The position numbers were made by a program, and so were the translations under genes. DNA of 64,000 nucleotides from Mobiluncus porci (GTDB lineage: Bacteria > Actinomycetota > Actinomycetes > Actinomycetales > Actinomycetaceae): the NCBI RefSeq assembly GCF_009695935.1, contig NZ_VUMY01000004.1:1-64000 (forward strand), read 5' to 3'. Below are positions 1-8,149 of the stretch, piece by piece; position 1 is the first letter of the stretch, and the number at the start of each line of letters is the position of its first letter. Below the pieces are notes generated by a model. The model was given only the letters and a program-made list of their open reading frames with translations. It made no database searches and was not told the DNA's origin.

Positions 1-126
1 ACCCGGGAAAACAGACACACAATTTGACCGACCCCAAAGTTCAGCCAAACCAACTTTCAACCCGACTTTAAGGCTCTACAACAACAAAAATCCCGGATAA
101 AAAACACACAATTTGTCCTTTAACCC

Positions 127-182
127 CGTTTTTGCTTTAACCACGCTTGCAAGCAAGCTTGCGCGCGGTTAAAGCAAAAACG
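127..182. repeat. Long perfect inverted repeat (16-bp arms)
   Basis: CGTTTTTGCTTTAACC at 127-142 is exactly the reverse complement of 167-182, around a 24-base centre that itself contains alternating GCTTGC/GCAAGC words. The right arm supplies the T-run of the tRNA-Tyr terminator on the minus strand, so the two structures overlap by two bases. It may be a second, stronger terminator or part of a small palindromic element. Confidence 0.7.
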
Positions 183-211
183 CAGACCGTCGGCATTTCG
201 CTCGGTCTGCG
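176..211 (-). terminator. Intrinsic terminator of tRNA-Tyr
   Basis: On the minus strand the 9-bp stem CGCAGACCG/CGGTCTGCG (arms 203-211 and 181-189) is followed directly by five Ts (176-180). It lies 7 bases beyond the 3' end of the tRNA. The outer part of this hairpin resembles the CTCGGCCTGCGTCG tail of the repeats at 36.25 and 46.35 kb. Confidence 0.75.
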
Positions 212-217
212 TCGTTG

Positions 218-299
218 TGGCGGGTAAGGGATTCGAACCCCTGAAGCATTGCGCAGCTGATTTACAGTCAGTCCCCTTTGGCCACTCGGGAAACCCGCC
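218..299 (-). tRNA. tRNA-Tyr (GTA)
   Basis: The minus strand folds as a class II tRNA. The acceptor stem GGCGGGT/ACCCGCC (299-293 with 225-219) is complete and the discriminator is A at 218. The anticodon loop is CTGTAAA, giving anticodon GTA, and there is an extended variable arm of about 13 nt. The T-arm contains GGTTCGAATCC. No CCA is encoded; the next bases are CAA. The long variable arm is normal for bacterial tRNA-Tyr. Confidence 0.95.
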
Positions 300-854
300 T
301 TGCCTTGGCTTGCACCAAGAACGCCAAACTAGATTACCAAAAAACGGGGCTGGTTCGCAAAGTGAGGTGAGCTTTGGCCCTCGGACGGAGTCATACGGGA
401 AGTGGTCTCCGTAATTCCTAGCGATGTCTCCCCTTAGCATAGGGGGAAAGTCATCTCTGGGCCCCTCGGAAGTCACCTTGTAAAACCCCAAAATATAGGG
501 AGATCCTCGCTGAAATCTAGGGAATGCCTAAACGCCTTGACTGACTGCAGGGAGTCCGGGGCATCTCCCGTGATGACCACACAGCTGCGTCCTGGGCGGC
601 CACTTTGATCGTGATTCCTATCGACTAGAATTTACATAATCGCTGATCATGGCGATTTGGTTGTCGTCACGACCCCGAAAAATACTACCTAAGCGGCCGC
701 CCAGGACGAGGCGACGGCTGTCAGGTCACTCTGACAACCTCAAAATCTCATCCGCCGGAATAACTGCGTATCTCTTGGTGTTGACAATTTGGGCAATGGG
801 GGTAGCGTAGGCTTGCCAGTCCATTACAATGCCAGAGTACAAATATTTTAAAGA
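300..854. other. Gene-free region with a widely spaced 14-bp inverted repeat
   Basis: No credible gene is visible in these 555 bases. CGTCCTGGGCGGCC at 588-601 is perfectly inverted at 695-708. Between the arms lies a smaller palindrome, AATCGC-TGATCATG-GCGATT at 638-657. A TTGACA at 781-786 could belong to the promoter of the following transporter, but a matching -10 is weak. The nested, widely spaced arms suggest an operator or a degenerate mobile element rather than a terminator. Confidence 0.5.
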
Positions 855-866
855 TTGACGGTGACC

Positions 867-2450
867 ATGACTTTTAACACGAAAAATGCAGGTAAAGAAC
901 CTGATGAAGAGCGATTTGTGACAGTCCCGGGAAGTGATAAAAAGTATCGCAAGTCCCTCATCTTGACAGTCGTTCTTGTGGGCCTCTCCCTGACCCTTCT
1001 CCAGGTCTCTACCGTCAATGTTTCCCTCGCGCTTCTTCCCAAATCAATCGGCGCTACTCCCCAAGAAGTGCAGTGGGTTATCTCCGGCTACGCGCTCGCC
1101 ATCGGCCTGTCCCTAGTCCCGATGGGGCGCATTGGTGACCTGTTCGGGCGCTCTTTGATGTTCGTCATCGGTCTTTTCCTCTTCTCGGTGACCTCTCTGG
1201 CCTGTGCGGTCTCGAGCGATGGGGCAATGTTGGACTGGATGCGGGTTCTGCAAGGGATTGCCGCAGGTGTCTACAGCCCACAAGCCTCTGGTATTATCCA
1301 GCAATATTTCTCCGGTCAAGCCCGCGCTCGCGCCTACGCTTTGATGGGCCTCGTGGTCTCGGTAACGGTCGCCGCCGGCCCCTTGCTTGCCGGAATTCTC
1401 ATCGCTGCCTTCGGTTCAGAACTGGGATGGCGTCTCGCTTTTTCAATGAACCTGCCTTTGGGACTTATCGGGATTATCTGTGCCGCGCTGTGGCTGCCGT
1501 TCAAGCGGGAGCGGATTTTTGCGCGTCGCGCCCGGAAAGAGGCCCTGGAACGCGAAATCGCCGCCGCCGCGAAAGTGGGACACAAACCGCCGAAACGCCA
1601 AAAAGTCGACCTGGATCCGCTCGGGATGATACTCCTCGGTGCCGCAGTTATCGGGATCATGCTCCCCTTCGTTACGACCGGTACCCCCTGGCGCTACCTG
1701 CTTATTCCTGCGGCTTTGGTCGCGCTCGCAGTCTGGGTGCATTGGGAGAAGTTCTATAAGTCACGCGGCCACTACCCGATGGTTGATTTGGGTTTGTTCA
1801 AACTCCCGTCTTTCTCCTATTCAACTGCCATCGGGGCGATTCAGTTCCTCGGCACGACCTCGGTTTGGGCAGTGAATGCGATTTACCTGCAAAATGGCTT
1901 CGCGCAATCTGCGCTTATAGCCGGTCTTGTCGGACTCCCTGGGGCGATTATTTCCGGTATCGCTTCGATTGCGGTGGCGCGACACACCATCAAACACGGC
2001 GCCGCGATTCAAGTCTGGTCTCTCGTCATCATGATTGTTGGTGTCATCGCGACTGCCGGTCTTGCCTGGATTTATGCCTGGCACGGCAACGTGTGGTTTT
2101 TGGCAATCGGGCTTGCCATATTCGGCATCGGCACCGGTGCTATGGGGTCGTCCAACCAGACCCAATCCATGCTCGATGTGCCCCCGTCCCAGGGCGGGAT
2201 TGCCGGCGGGATTCAACAAACGGGCCAGCGGATTTTCACCGCCATCGGTTCCGCCGTTTTGACCGGCATCTTCTTTGGAGCCACGCTGGGCTTAGAGGCG
2301 ACCGCGCCGGGGGAGGATCTGGCGCTGGCTGGGAGGTGGACAACCGGATATTCGCTTGCATTCGCGGGTTCGACCGCTTTCCTGGCGGTCGCCTTGGTTG
2401 TCGCAATTGTTTACTGGATTCACGTCCGGCGTAAGGCGTGGCGAAATTAG
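867..2450 (+). CDS. MFS drug-type efflux transporter, DHA2 (EmrB/QacA) family
   Basis: This is a predicted proton-coupled exporter of the 14-helix DHA2 group. After a charged 30-residue cytoplasmic N-terminus the first helix spans about 31-53. The family motif A is seen as GRIGDLFGRS (residues 87-96), and a motif C-like AAGPLLAGIL lies near 170. A basic cytoplasmic loop (about 215-250, rich in R, K and E) separates helices 6 and 7. Length (527 aa) fits DHA2. Start choice is uncertain: TTG 855, GTG 861 and ATG 867 are in frame and none has a clear Shine-Dalgarno; ATG is preferred. The substrate cannot be read from the sequence. Confidence 0.85.
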   Translation: MTFNTKNAGKEPDEERFVTVPGSDKKYRKSLILTVVLVGLSLTLLQVSTVNVSLALLPKSIGATPQEVQWVISGYALAIGLSLVPMGRIGDLFGRSLMFVIGLFLFSVTSLACAVSSDGAMLDWMRVLQGIAAGVYSPQASGIIQQYFSGQARARAYALMGLVVSVTVAAGPLLAGILIAAFGSELGWRLAFSMNLPLGLIGIICAALWLPFKRERIFARRARKEALEREIAAAAKVGHKPPKRQKVDLDPLGMILLGAAVIGIMLPFVTTGTPWRYLLIPAALVALAVWVHWEKFYKSRGHYPMVDLGLFKLPSFSYSTAIGAIQFLGTTSVWAVNAIYLQNGFAQSALIAGLVGLPGAIISGIASIAVARHTIKHGAAIQVWSLVIMIVGVIATAGLAWIYAWHGNVWFLAIGLAIFGIGTGAMGSSNQTQSMLDVPPSQGGIAGGIQQTGQRIFTAIGSAVLTGIFFGATLGLEATAPGEDLALAGRWTTGYSLAFAGSTAFLAVALVVAIVYWIHVRRKAWRN

Positions 2451-2469
2451 CTTGAGACGGCTTCGCCGG

Positions 2470-2524
2470 GGGTCAGACCCTTTGGCTTCGTTCGCGTTGC
2501 TCACTTCGCCAAGAGGTCTGACCC
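2470..2524. repeat. Palindromic repeat, GGGTCAGACCC family, copy 1
   Basis: GGGTCAGACCCTTTGGC (2470-2486) faces GCCAAGAGGTCTGACCC (2508-2524), a near-perfect hairpin between the two MFS genes, followed by GCCGGC. A second copy lies at 56398-56452 and an inverted, interrupted one at 46035-46175. The arms differ between copies in a compensating way (TTTGGC/GCCAAG here, TCTGGC/GCCAGA at 56.4 kb). There is no T-run, so it is unlikely to be a simple intrinsic terminator. Confidence 0.75.
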
Positions 2525-2565
2525 GCCGGCGATGCCGATGGCTCCGCTAAGTTAGGATTGAACTC

Positions 2566-3723
2566 ATGAGTAAGGCCGACCCTGGGATTTGGCATGACCA
2601 GCGACGGATGCTGCCACCGCTGACTGTCGGGCTCATGATTGGCGGCTTCTATGTCACCGCTGCGGGTTCGCTGATAGCGACTCTCTCCCGAGATCTCCGT
2701 GTTTCTCCCGCAAGTCTCGCATTTCTCGGCTCCGCCTTCGGCGTGGGAATGCTTGTTTCCGGACTCGCCGCGCCGTTCTTTCTGCGCTACGGGCCGGTGT
2801 GGAATCTGCGTTTCGCCCCACTTCTTGCCGCTATCGGGACTTTGCTCACCCTGTGGAGCCCGAATGCTGCCGTCGCCATCACCGGCGTTACTCTGGCTTG
2901 CTTTGGGGCAACCCTGGTAACTTCAGCAGTCGCTGGGACCTTTACCGGGGTGGAAGGTGGGAAATATCTAGCCCTGGTAAACGGCGTTTCTTCCGCGGTC
3001 TCGATTCTTACGACCATCTTGATAGCGCTGGTAGAGCGGCTTTTTCCGGGCTTCGGACGCTTCGCGGTGCTCTTCGCCTTCATCGCGATTATTCCGACCT
3101 TTATTCTCGCTTGGCGACTTCCCGCCGTGCCTTTTGCAACGTTCATCAAACCCCTGAAAGCGGTTGAAGAGTCACCCGCCGAAGTGACGAGAAAAGCCCC
3201 GAAATCCCTCCTGGCCTGGCAGATCGTGCGTCTGATCCTGGTGGCGGGAGTGGAGTTCGCGATGTACGCCTGGGCGGTGACACGCCTCCAACAAGTTGGA
3301 CTCGACCTTGCCGCAGCCTCGGCTTTCGCTACCGCTTTCGCCGTCGGGATGGCGCTCGGGCGTATTTTCGGTGCGCGGTTTACCGCCCTACGTCCGGCCT
3401 GGTACGTGTTCCTCGCGCTAGGCGCCCTCGGAACCGCTCTGACCGCCTACAGTCCGCTCACCTGGAGCGTTACTGGCGGACTGGTTTTGGCGGGTCTGGG
3501 AGTCAGTTGTCTTTACCCGATTGGGGCCTCGGAGTTCTCGGGGCTTCCCGGCGTGAAAGCGCACAATGCTGCTGGGGTCATCAGTATCCTGTCGGGCACT
3601 GGCGCCCTGGTGACGCCGTTGCTCTTGGGGATTTTATTAAACGCTATTGGGCTCCAGATGAGTTTCGCGGTTTTGTTGGTTTTTTATGCGGCGCTGCTCG
3701 TTATCCCGCGGCCGCGCGGGTGA
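2566..3723 (+). CDS. MFS transporter, 12-helix type
   Basis: The 385-aa polytopic membrane protein has about 12 hydrophobic segments and is almost all membrane. It begins with a short polar N-terminus (MSKADPGIWHDQRRM) and enters the membrane at about residue 18. Small-residue-rich helices such as FLGSAFGVGMLVSGLAAPF fit the MFS fold; a classic motif A is not evident. It follows the DHA2 transporter on the same strand after 115 bp containing a palindrome, so co-transcription is possible. A TAGGA-like ribosome site precedes the ATG. Substrate unknown; CynX/NreB-like MFS proteins are the nearest remembered type. Confidence 0.75.
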   Translation: MSKADPGIWHDQRRMLPPLTVGLMIGGFYVTAAGSLIATLSRDLRVSPASLAFLGSAFGVGMLVSGLAAPFFLRYGPVWNLRFAPLLAAIGTLLTLWSPNAAVAITGVTLACFGATLVTSAVAGTFTGVEGGKYLALVNGVSSAVSILTTILIALVERLFPGFGRFAVLFAFIAIIPTFILAWRLPAVPFATFIKPLKAVEESPAEVTRKAPKSLLAWQIVRLILVAGVEFAMYAWAVTRLQQVGLDLAAASAFATAFAVGMALGRIFGARFTALRPAWYVFLALGALGTALTAYSPLTWSVTGGLVLAGLGVSCLYPIGASEFSGLPGVKAHNAAGVISILSGTGALVTPLLLGILLNAIGLQMSFAVLLVFYAALLVIPRPRG

Positions 3724-3938
3724 GGGGTGTGACTGCGCCGGCTAGGCCTGACTCAAATTGGCGAAACGGCGGGGAAAGTTTTAGAATATTCTTTCGTGCG
3801 CCTTGCGGCGCGCGAAAGTTGCCCGAGGGGAGCGAAACGCGGGCTAGCCGAGCTAGTTTGCGGGGCGCGTATCAAAGGGCAACGCCCGGAAGGAATGACC
3901 TTCCGGATTGACAATGACCATTGAAAAGGACCCAAAAA
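3724..3938 (+). promoter_or_regulatory. Structured leader upstream of rplK
   Basis: Two strong hairpins lie in this 215-bp gap. CTTTCG-GCGCC/GGCGC-CGAAAG is at 3791-3818, with a TTGC loop. The perfect CCGGAAGG/CCTTCCGG is at 3886-3906, ending 17 bases before the rplK Shine-Dalgarno. The first could end the MFS transcript, though it lacks a T-run. The second is well placed to affect translation. Ribosomal protein L1 autoregulates the L11 operon in E. coli by binding its leader; whether this leader is an L1 site is inference. Confidence 0.4.
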
Positions 3939-4367
3939 ATGGCACCTAAGAAAAAAGTTATTGGCTTGATTAAACTTCAGATTCAAGCCGGTTCCGCCAA
4001 CCCGGCTCCGCCGATTGGCCCCGCGCTGTCTCAGCACGGCGTGAACATCATGGATTTCTGTAAGGAATACAACGCCCAGACCGAATCCATGCGCGGCTCC
4101 ATCGTTCCGGTGGAAATCACCGTTTACGAAGACCACAGCTTCACCTTCGTCCTGAAGACCTCTCCGGCCTCCGAGATGATTCGCAAGGCTGCCGGCATCC
4201 AAAAGGGATCCGGCACTCCGAACACCGTCAAGGTCGCGAACCTCACCTGGGACCAGGTCGAGAAGATCGCCGAGGAAAAGATGAAGGACCTGAACGCCAA
4301 CGATATCGAGGCGGCGAAGAAGATTATCGCTGGCACCGCTCGTTCTATGGGCGTGACGGTCGGCTAG
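3939..4367 (+). CDS. rplK: 50S ribosomal protein L11
   Basis: L11 binds the GTPase-associated region of 23S rRNA and supports factor-dependent GTP hydrolysis. The 142-aa product starts MAPKKKVIG, has the N-terminal domain with the conserved [20 protein letters not shown] segment near residues 20-38, and ends in the rRNA-binding domain with [13 protein letters not shown] 3939 is chosen over an upstream in-frame TTG at 3921 because AAAAGGA (3924-3930) lies 8 bases before it and the length then matches the family. It is followed 14 bases later by rplA. The usual secE-nusG pair is not upstream. Confidence 0.97.
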   Translation: MAPKKKVIGLIKLQIQAGSANPAPPIGPALSQHGVNIMDFCKEYNAQTESMRGSIVPVEITVYEDHSFTFVLKTSPASEMIRKAAGIQKGSGTPNTVKVANLTWDQVEKIAEEKMKDLNANDIEAAKKIIAGTARSMGVTVG

Positions 4368-4381
4368 GGGAAGGAACTGAA

Positions 4382-5074
4382 ATGAAACACGCTAAGAAAT
4401 ACGTTGAAGCAGCGAAGAAGATTCTTCCCGATACTCTCTACCCGATTAACGACGCTTTCAAGCTCGTGCGTGAGACCTCCACGACAAAGTTCGATGCCAC
4501 CGTCGAAGCGGCGCTGCGCTTGAACGTGGATCCCCGCAAGGCTGACCAGCTCGTTCGCGGAACCGTGAACCTCCCGAACGGTACCGGTAAGACTGCTCGC
4601 GTTTTGGTTTTCGCAGTTGGTGAAAAGGCAGCCGACGCCGAGGCAGCCGGCGCTGACGAGGTCGGCGGCGACGAACTCATCGAAAAGGTCTCCAAGGGCT
4701 ACACCGACTTTGACGTGGCGGTGGCCACCCCGGATTTGATGGGTAAAGTCGGGCGCCTCGGTAAAATCCTCGGCCCTCGCGGTCTTATGCCGAACCCCAA
4801 GACAGGCACCGTGACGATGGACGTAGCGAAAGCCGTCAAGGACATCAAGGGTGGCCGTATTGAATTTCGCGTTGACAAGCATGCGAACCTCCAGTTCGTG
4901 GTAGGCAAGGTCTCTTTCACTCCCGAGCAGCTCGCGGAAAACTACCGCGCGGTTCTCGATGAGGTGCTGCGTCTGAAGCCGACGACCGTAAAGGGACGCT
5001 ACCTGAAGAAGGCCTCTATATCGACCACGATGGGACCCTCAATTCCGCTGGTTCTCGCGGAAAAGGAAGCCTAG
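4382..5074 (+). CDS. rplA: 50S ribosomal protein L1
   Basis: L1 binds the mobile L1 stalk of 23S rRNA, helps tRNA leave the E site, and represses its own operon in many bacteria. The 230-aa product has the normal length. The signature region [20 protein letters not shown] is seen at about residues 122-141, and the C-terminus contains [29 protein letters not shown] ribosome site precedes ATG 4382. It is the last gene of this transcript, since a clear terminator follows 17 bases after the stop. rplJ-rplL, often close by, are 3 kb away. Confidence 0.97.
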   Translation: MKHAKKYVEAAKKILPDTLYPINDAFKLVRETSTTKFDATVEAALRLNVDPRKADQLVRGTVNLPNGTGKTARVLVFAVGEKAADAEAAGADEVGGDELIEKVSKGYTDFDVAVATPDLMGKVGRLGKILGPRGLMPNPKTGTVTMDVAKAVKDIKGGRIEFRVDKHANLQFVVGKVSFTPEQLAENYRAVLDEVLRLKPTTVKGRYLKKASISTTMGPSIPLVLAEKEA

Positions 5075-5090
5075 GGCCTCTTAGGTTTTT

Positions 5091-5127
5091 GGTTGGCGAC
5101 TCGGTTTTCCGGGTCGCCAACCTTTTT
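5091..5127 (+). terminator. Intrinsic terminator of rplKA
   Basis: The 10-bp stem GGTTGGCGAC/GTCGCCAACC (arms 5091-5100 and 5113-5122) is followed by TTTTT. It sits directly after rplA and ends the rplK-rplA transcript. Confidence 0.9.
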
Positions 5128-5172
5128 AAGTTTCGGGAAAGATAGAGCAGTCGGTCGTGCCTTTCGCTGGCA

Positions 5173-5327
5173 TGGGCAACCACAGGGGGCGCGCCGATAA
5201 CCTCACCCCTCGCGCTACAAGGTAGCATACGGAAAACTGAAGTGCCCTGACCAGCGGGTTTAAAAAGCGCCTTCCAAAAATGCGTGCTACTGTGGTTATT
5301 CACGCACTAGCTGTCGAGATTCGGGCC
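5173..5327. mobile_element. Miniature palindromic element M, copy A (degenerate)
   Basis: The left end carries GGGCAACCACA ending at 5184 and GATAACCTCA ending at 5205, exactly 21 bp apart. The right end carries TGTGGTTATTC starting at 5291 and a degraded copy TGTCGAGATTCGGG starting 21 bp later at 5312, in opposite orientation. Inner arms GTAGCAT (5222-5228) and TGCTAC (5285-5290) match those of copy D at 46.6 kb. No coding potential. It resembles a non-autonomous transposon remnant; the parent family is not established. Confidence 0.6.
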
Positions 5328-5390
5328 GGCACTTCGTCAGGATTGTCAAAGTTGAAAACTTTAAGGACGCACAGAGACTAGGATGGCACT

Positions 5391-6665
5391 ATGACCTTTC
5401 CTGTGACTTTTCCCGCGAAAATCCTCATCCTCGGCTCCGGCGAACTCGGCAAAGAGCTCACGATTTCCTTGCAACGCTTGGGATGTCATGTGATTGCCTG
5501 CGACTCCTATGCGGGAGCGCCGGCAATGCAGGTCGCCACGGAAAGCAGGGTTCTCGATATGACCGATTCTGCCGGTCTGGAAAGGCTTATCGCGGAGACT
5601 GCCCCTGACCTCGTGGTTCCGGAGGTTGAGAAGCTCGCTGTCGCGGCTCTTGTGGCAGCAGCCGACCGTGGAACTCGGGTCATTCCTTCGGCTCGGGTTG
5701 TGGAACTGACGTTCGACCGGCAGGGAATCCGGACGCTCGCTGCCGAGCACGCCAAGGTGCCGACCTCGCGCTATGCCTTTGCTGACTCCCTGGAATCCTT
5801 GCGGGCAGCCGCCTCGGAGGTAGGCTTCCCCTGCTTTGTCAAGCCCACTATGTCGTCCTCCGGACACGGCCAATCTCGGGTCGCGGACGCTTCCGAACTC
5901 GAAGCGGCCTGGAATGAAGCCCAAGCGGGAGCGCGGGCGGAAACCGGACGGGTTATTGTGGAAGAACAAATCGATTTCGACTTTGAGATCACCTTGCTGA
6001 CCGTGCGGCACTTAGATACGACTGGAACTGTCGAGACGAGTTTCTGCGCCCCGATTGGACACCGACAGGTCAGTGGGGACTACGTGGAATCCTGGCAGCC
6101 CCAACAGATGACTCCAGAACTCCTAGCCAAGGCTCAAGCTACCTCGAAGGCTGTATTGGATGCGCTGGCGCAGGAGACTATGCGCGCCGCGGGGGGATGT
6201 GGCTCAGGCATGGAAAGCTCCGCGGGTTCTGCAAACGCCGATGCCACTAACCCGATGCTCGGGATTTTTGGGGTGGAAATGTTCATCAAGGGCGACGAGG
6301 TTTATTTCTCCGAACTTTCCCCGCGCCCGCATGATACCGGTATGGTTACAATGATTACCCAGCCGCAAAGCGAATTTGACCTTCACGCGCGGGCGATTCT
6401 GGGCCTGCCACTGGATACCTCGATGTACCCACACGTGCCTGCCGGCGCCTCTACGCCATTGAAGTCCCCAGTTGAATCGGAAGATCCGCGCTATTCCAAC
6501 GTTGATGCGGCTCTCTCGGTGGGGTCGGACGTCCAGGTGCGGATCTTCGGGAAGCCTGTGGCTCACGTGGGGAGGCGGATGGCGGTGGCGCTGGCAACCG
6601 GTGCTGACACGAATTCGGCGCGAGCACGCGGGAAGGCCGCCATCGAGAAGCTTCAGATTAGCTAA
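5391..6665 (+). CDS. purT: Formate-dependent phosphoribosylglycinamide formyltransferase (GAR transformylase 2)
   Basis: PurT converts GAR, formate and ATP to formyl-GAR in de novo purine synthesis, replacing the folate-dependent PurN reaction. The ATP-grasp protein (424 aa; E. coli 392) begins with the nucleotide-binding stretch ILILGSGELGKEL. It contains PCFVKPTMSSSGHGQS (about 144-159), the acidic EEQIDFDFEITLL segment and the ATP-grasp end FGVEMF..VYFSELSPRPHDTGMVT. Just before GIFGVEMF lies an extra Gly/Ser/Ala-rich stretch of about 25 residues. The gene stands alone between rplKA and rplJL and has a copy of the same miniature element on each side. Confidence 0.95.
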   Translation: MTFPVTFPAKILILGSGELGKELTISLQRLGCHVIACDSYAGAPAMQVATESRVLDMTDSAGLERLIAETAPDLVVPEVEKLAVAALVAAADRGTRVIPSARVVELTFDRQGIRTLAAEHAKVPTSRYAFADSLESLRAAASEVGFPCFVKPTMSSSGHGQSRVADASELEAAWNEAQAGARAETGRVIVEEQIDFDFEITLLTVRHLDTTGTVETSFCAPIGHRQVSGDYVESWQPQQMTPELLAKAQATSKAVLDALAQETMRAAGGCGSGMESSAGSANADATNPMLGIFGVEMFIKGDEVYFSELSPRPHDTGMVTMITQPQSEFDLHARAILGLPLDTSMYPHVPAGASTPLKSPVESEDPRYSNVDAALSVGSDVQVRIFGKPVAHVGRRMAVALATGADTNSARARGKAAIEKLQIS

Positions 6666-6701
6666 AACCGCGGATCGCATTTTCCTGAATTCCGAGATAC
6701 C

Positions 6702-6862
6702 GTACCCGAATAACCTCAGGATGTACCCGGAAAACCCAATCCAGCCCGGAATCGGGCTTACGAACTGGCTCGAATTTCGATTTTGCGAGGTGAGAGGCAG
6801 TCGCTGGCGGTAAGTTCTTTCCGAGGTGGGTATTCAGGTACAGGCTTGGGTTATTCGGGTAC
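6702..6862. mobile_element. Miniature palindromic element M, copy B
   Basis: The left end has GTACCCGAATAACC at 6702 and GTACCCGGAAAACC at 6723, spaced 21 bp. The right end has the inverse motifs GGTATTCAGGTAC ending at 6841 and GGTTATTCGGGTAC ending at 6862, again 21 bp apart. The internal 90 bp are non-coding and contain a GCCCGGAATCGGGC palindrome. This is the clearest copy and lies 37 bp after the purT stop. Confidence 0.7.
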
Positions 6863-6884
6863 GCGTCAATTAACCGTCATTAAA

Positions 6885-6912
6885 AGGTGACCCCCGCTTC
6901 AAGGCGGGGGCA
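6885..6912 (-). terminator. Terminator-like hairpin after the 6.9-kb minus-strand gene
   Basis: CCCCCGC (6891-6897) pairs with GCGGGGG (6904-6910) around a six-base loop. On the minus strand it is followed by TCACCTTTTA, a weak T-run. It lies 20 bp beyond the stop of the gene read from 7619. Confidence 0.65.
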
Positions 6913-6929
6913 CTTTGCTAGCAGGCAAC

Positions 6930-7619
6930 CTACTTGGTTGCTGCTACTGTTTCTGGTTTCTTGCCTTTCACCAAGAAAGGCACCGCCACTAGCAGGATTC
7001 CGATTACGATGAGACCGATACCGGCAGCCTTTGCTACGGTTCCAAGCAATCCCCAGCCGTATGCGGACAAGAGTGTCCCGCGAATCATGTTGCCTTGGAA
7101 GAAAGTGTTGTTCTTCAGATTATTCAGGGCATTGATTTGCTTGATATCCTCGGCATAAGCCGGATCCTCGGCCTTAGCCTTGAGAACTCCCGGAAGCTGG
7201 GCGCGACGGTTTTCGTCCTTCAGAGTTGAATCCTCGGCCTTAGCCTTTTCCCACACCTTATCCTCAAATTGGGCGGTGTATTCGCCGATGCCGTTGAAAG
7301 TCGCCATGTCGTCGGGAACTCCGGCACGCTTGGCTGAGCCGGCCATGTGGACAGCCATATAGTTATCGGCGAAAGCCTTTGCCTGGTCGCCATTGGAGAG
7401 CTTTTGTCCGTAGTACGGAGCCAGAGCAGCTTTATCTGCGGCGGAGTACTGGTCAGAATTTTCGATTTCTTCCTGTGAGGGCATGATGATTCCCTGAGCC
7501 TCGAGTTGAGAAGAAACGAAGTTGTGATCAAAGGTGCCTCCGCCGTAGGCTCCAATGCCCAAAACGATAAGAACCACCCCGACAATGCGGGAAAGGGTTT
7601 TGTAGATTTTAGCTTCCAT
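6930..7619 (-). CDS. Uncharacterised membrane protein with two terminal helices
   Basis: The 229-aa product is not recognised. A transmembrane segment near the N-terminus (about residues 12-29, IVGVVLIVLGIGAYGGG) and another near the C-terminus (about 195-218) flank a roughly 160-residue extracytoplasmic region rich in A, E, D and K. The first helix and the FDHNFVSSQLEAQGI sequence look like one membrane-anchored domain. The start at 7619 is well supported: AAAGGAGG lies 6 bases upstream, whereas an upstream extension to 7694 lacks a ribosome site. The gene stands alone on the minus strand inside the interrupted ribosomal protein cluster. Function unknown. Confidence 0.75.
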   Translation of the reverse strand: MEAKIYKTLSRIVGVVLIVLGIGAYGGGTFDHNFVSSQLEAQGIIMPSQEEIENSDQYSAADKAALAPYYGQKLSNGDQAKAFADNYMAVHMAGSAKRAGVPDDMATFNGIGEYTAQFEDKVWEKAKAEDSTLKDENRRAQLPGVLKAKAEDPAYAEDIKQINALNNLKNNTFFQGNMIRGTLLSAYGWGLLGTVAKAAGIGLIVIGILLVAVPFLVKGKKPETVAATK

Positions 7620-7899
7620 TGAAGCCTCCTTTGGGTGAAAGTCTCTAACCGAGAAATTATCTTGATGTCGAGATAATATGCCAGACTGGAACATTTGGAG
7701 TAATGAATCTCGGGTTTTACGTCATTGGCGAACTTGGGAATATAAATGAGATTCTTGAATTTCACATCCACAATCGCTACTCAAACTGGACGCGGCCCAC
7801 CCCGGTTCGAACGCTACTGCGTAAAGCAAGAATTGGTCTCATCTGATTAGCAAGGTTGAAGCAGCTACCCTCTAGTTCAGAATTTGGTTAAAGTCCTCA

Positions 7900-8149
7900 A
7901 TCGTGCTAATCTGGTCACGCCTAAGACCGCCGGTCCAAACGGATAATCTGTCAAAAGACGGAGCCTGCGCAGGAAACGATACGTGAATAAGCGACTGCGG
8001 ACAACTCGAAGTTGTCGGTAGCGAGTCCACCGGGATAGCCCTTGTTGAACTCGAAAACATAAGTCGCCACGCCCCGGATTTCTGCGCCGGGGCTTTTCTT
8101 TTGCTCCTTGACTGTCCGAGAGAACCGGCTTGAAACGGAAGGAGGGCTC
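7900..8149 (+). promoter_or_regulatory. rplJ leader (probable L10-type leader) with attenuator
   Basis: The 530-bp gap from 7620 to 8149 contains no gene. Its distal half looks like a long structured leader for rplJL. It ends in GCCCCGG/CCGGGGC (8071-8077 with 8087-8093) followed by TTTT, an attenuator-like terminator located before, not after, the genes. A purine-rich stretch and GGAGGG then precede the rplJ start. L10 leaders that bind L10-(L12)n are known in many bacteria, including actinobacteria. The assignment here is by position and structure, not by an alignment. Confidence 0.5.
8071..8098 (+). terminator. Attenuator hairpin in the rplJ leader
   Basis: A 7-bp GC stem GCCCCGG/CCGGGGC with a nine-base loop and a TTTTCTTTT tail lies 52 bases upstream of the rplJ ATG. 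As an intrinsic terminator upstream of an essential operon it fits transcription attenuation. Confidence 0.65.

Noticed and set aside
120-491. 123-residue minus-strand frame over tRNA-Tyr
   Set aside because: It spans the tRNA and its terminator and has no protein-like composition.
781-808. Promoter TTGACA with TAGCGT upstream of the DHA2 transporter
   Set aside because: The -10 is poor and the spacer is 16 bp; kept only as a remark in the gene-free region.
6702-6862. Element M as a riboswitch or terminator of purT
   Set aside because: The same doubled-end structure occurs next to unrelated genes, and there is no T-run; a mobile-element origin fits better.
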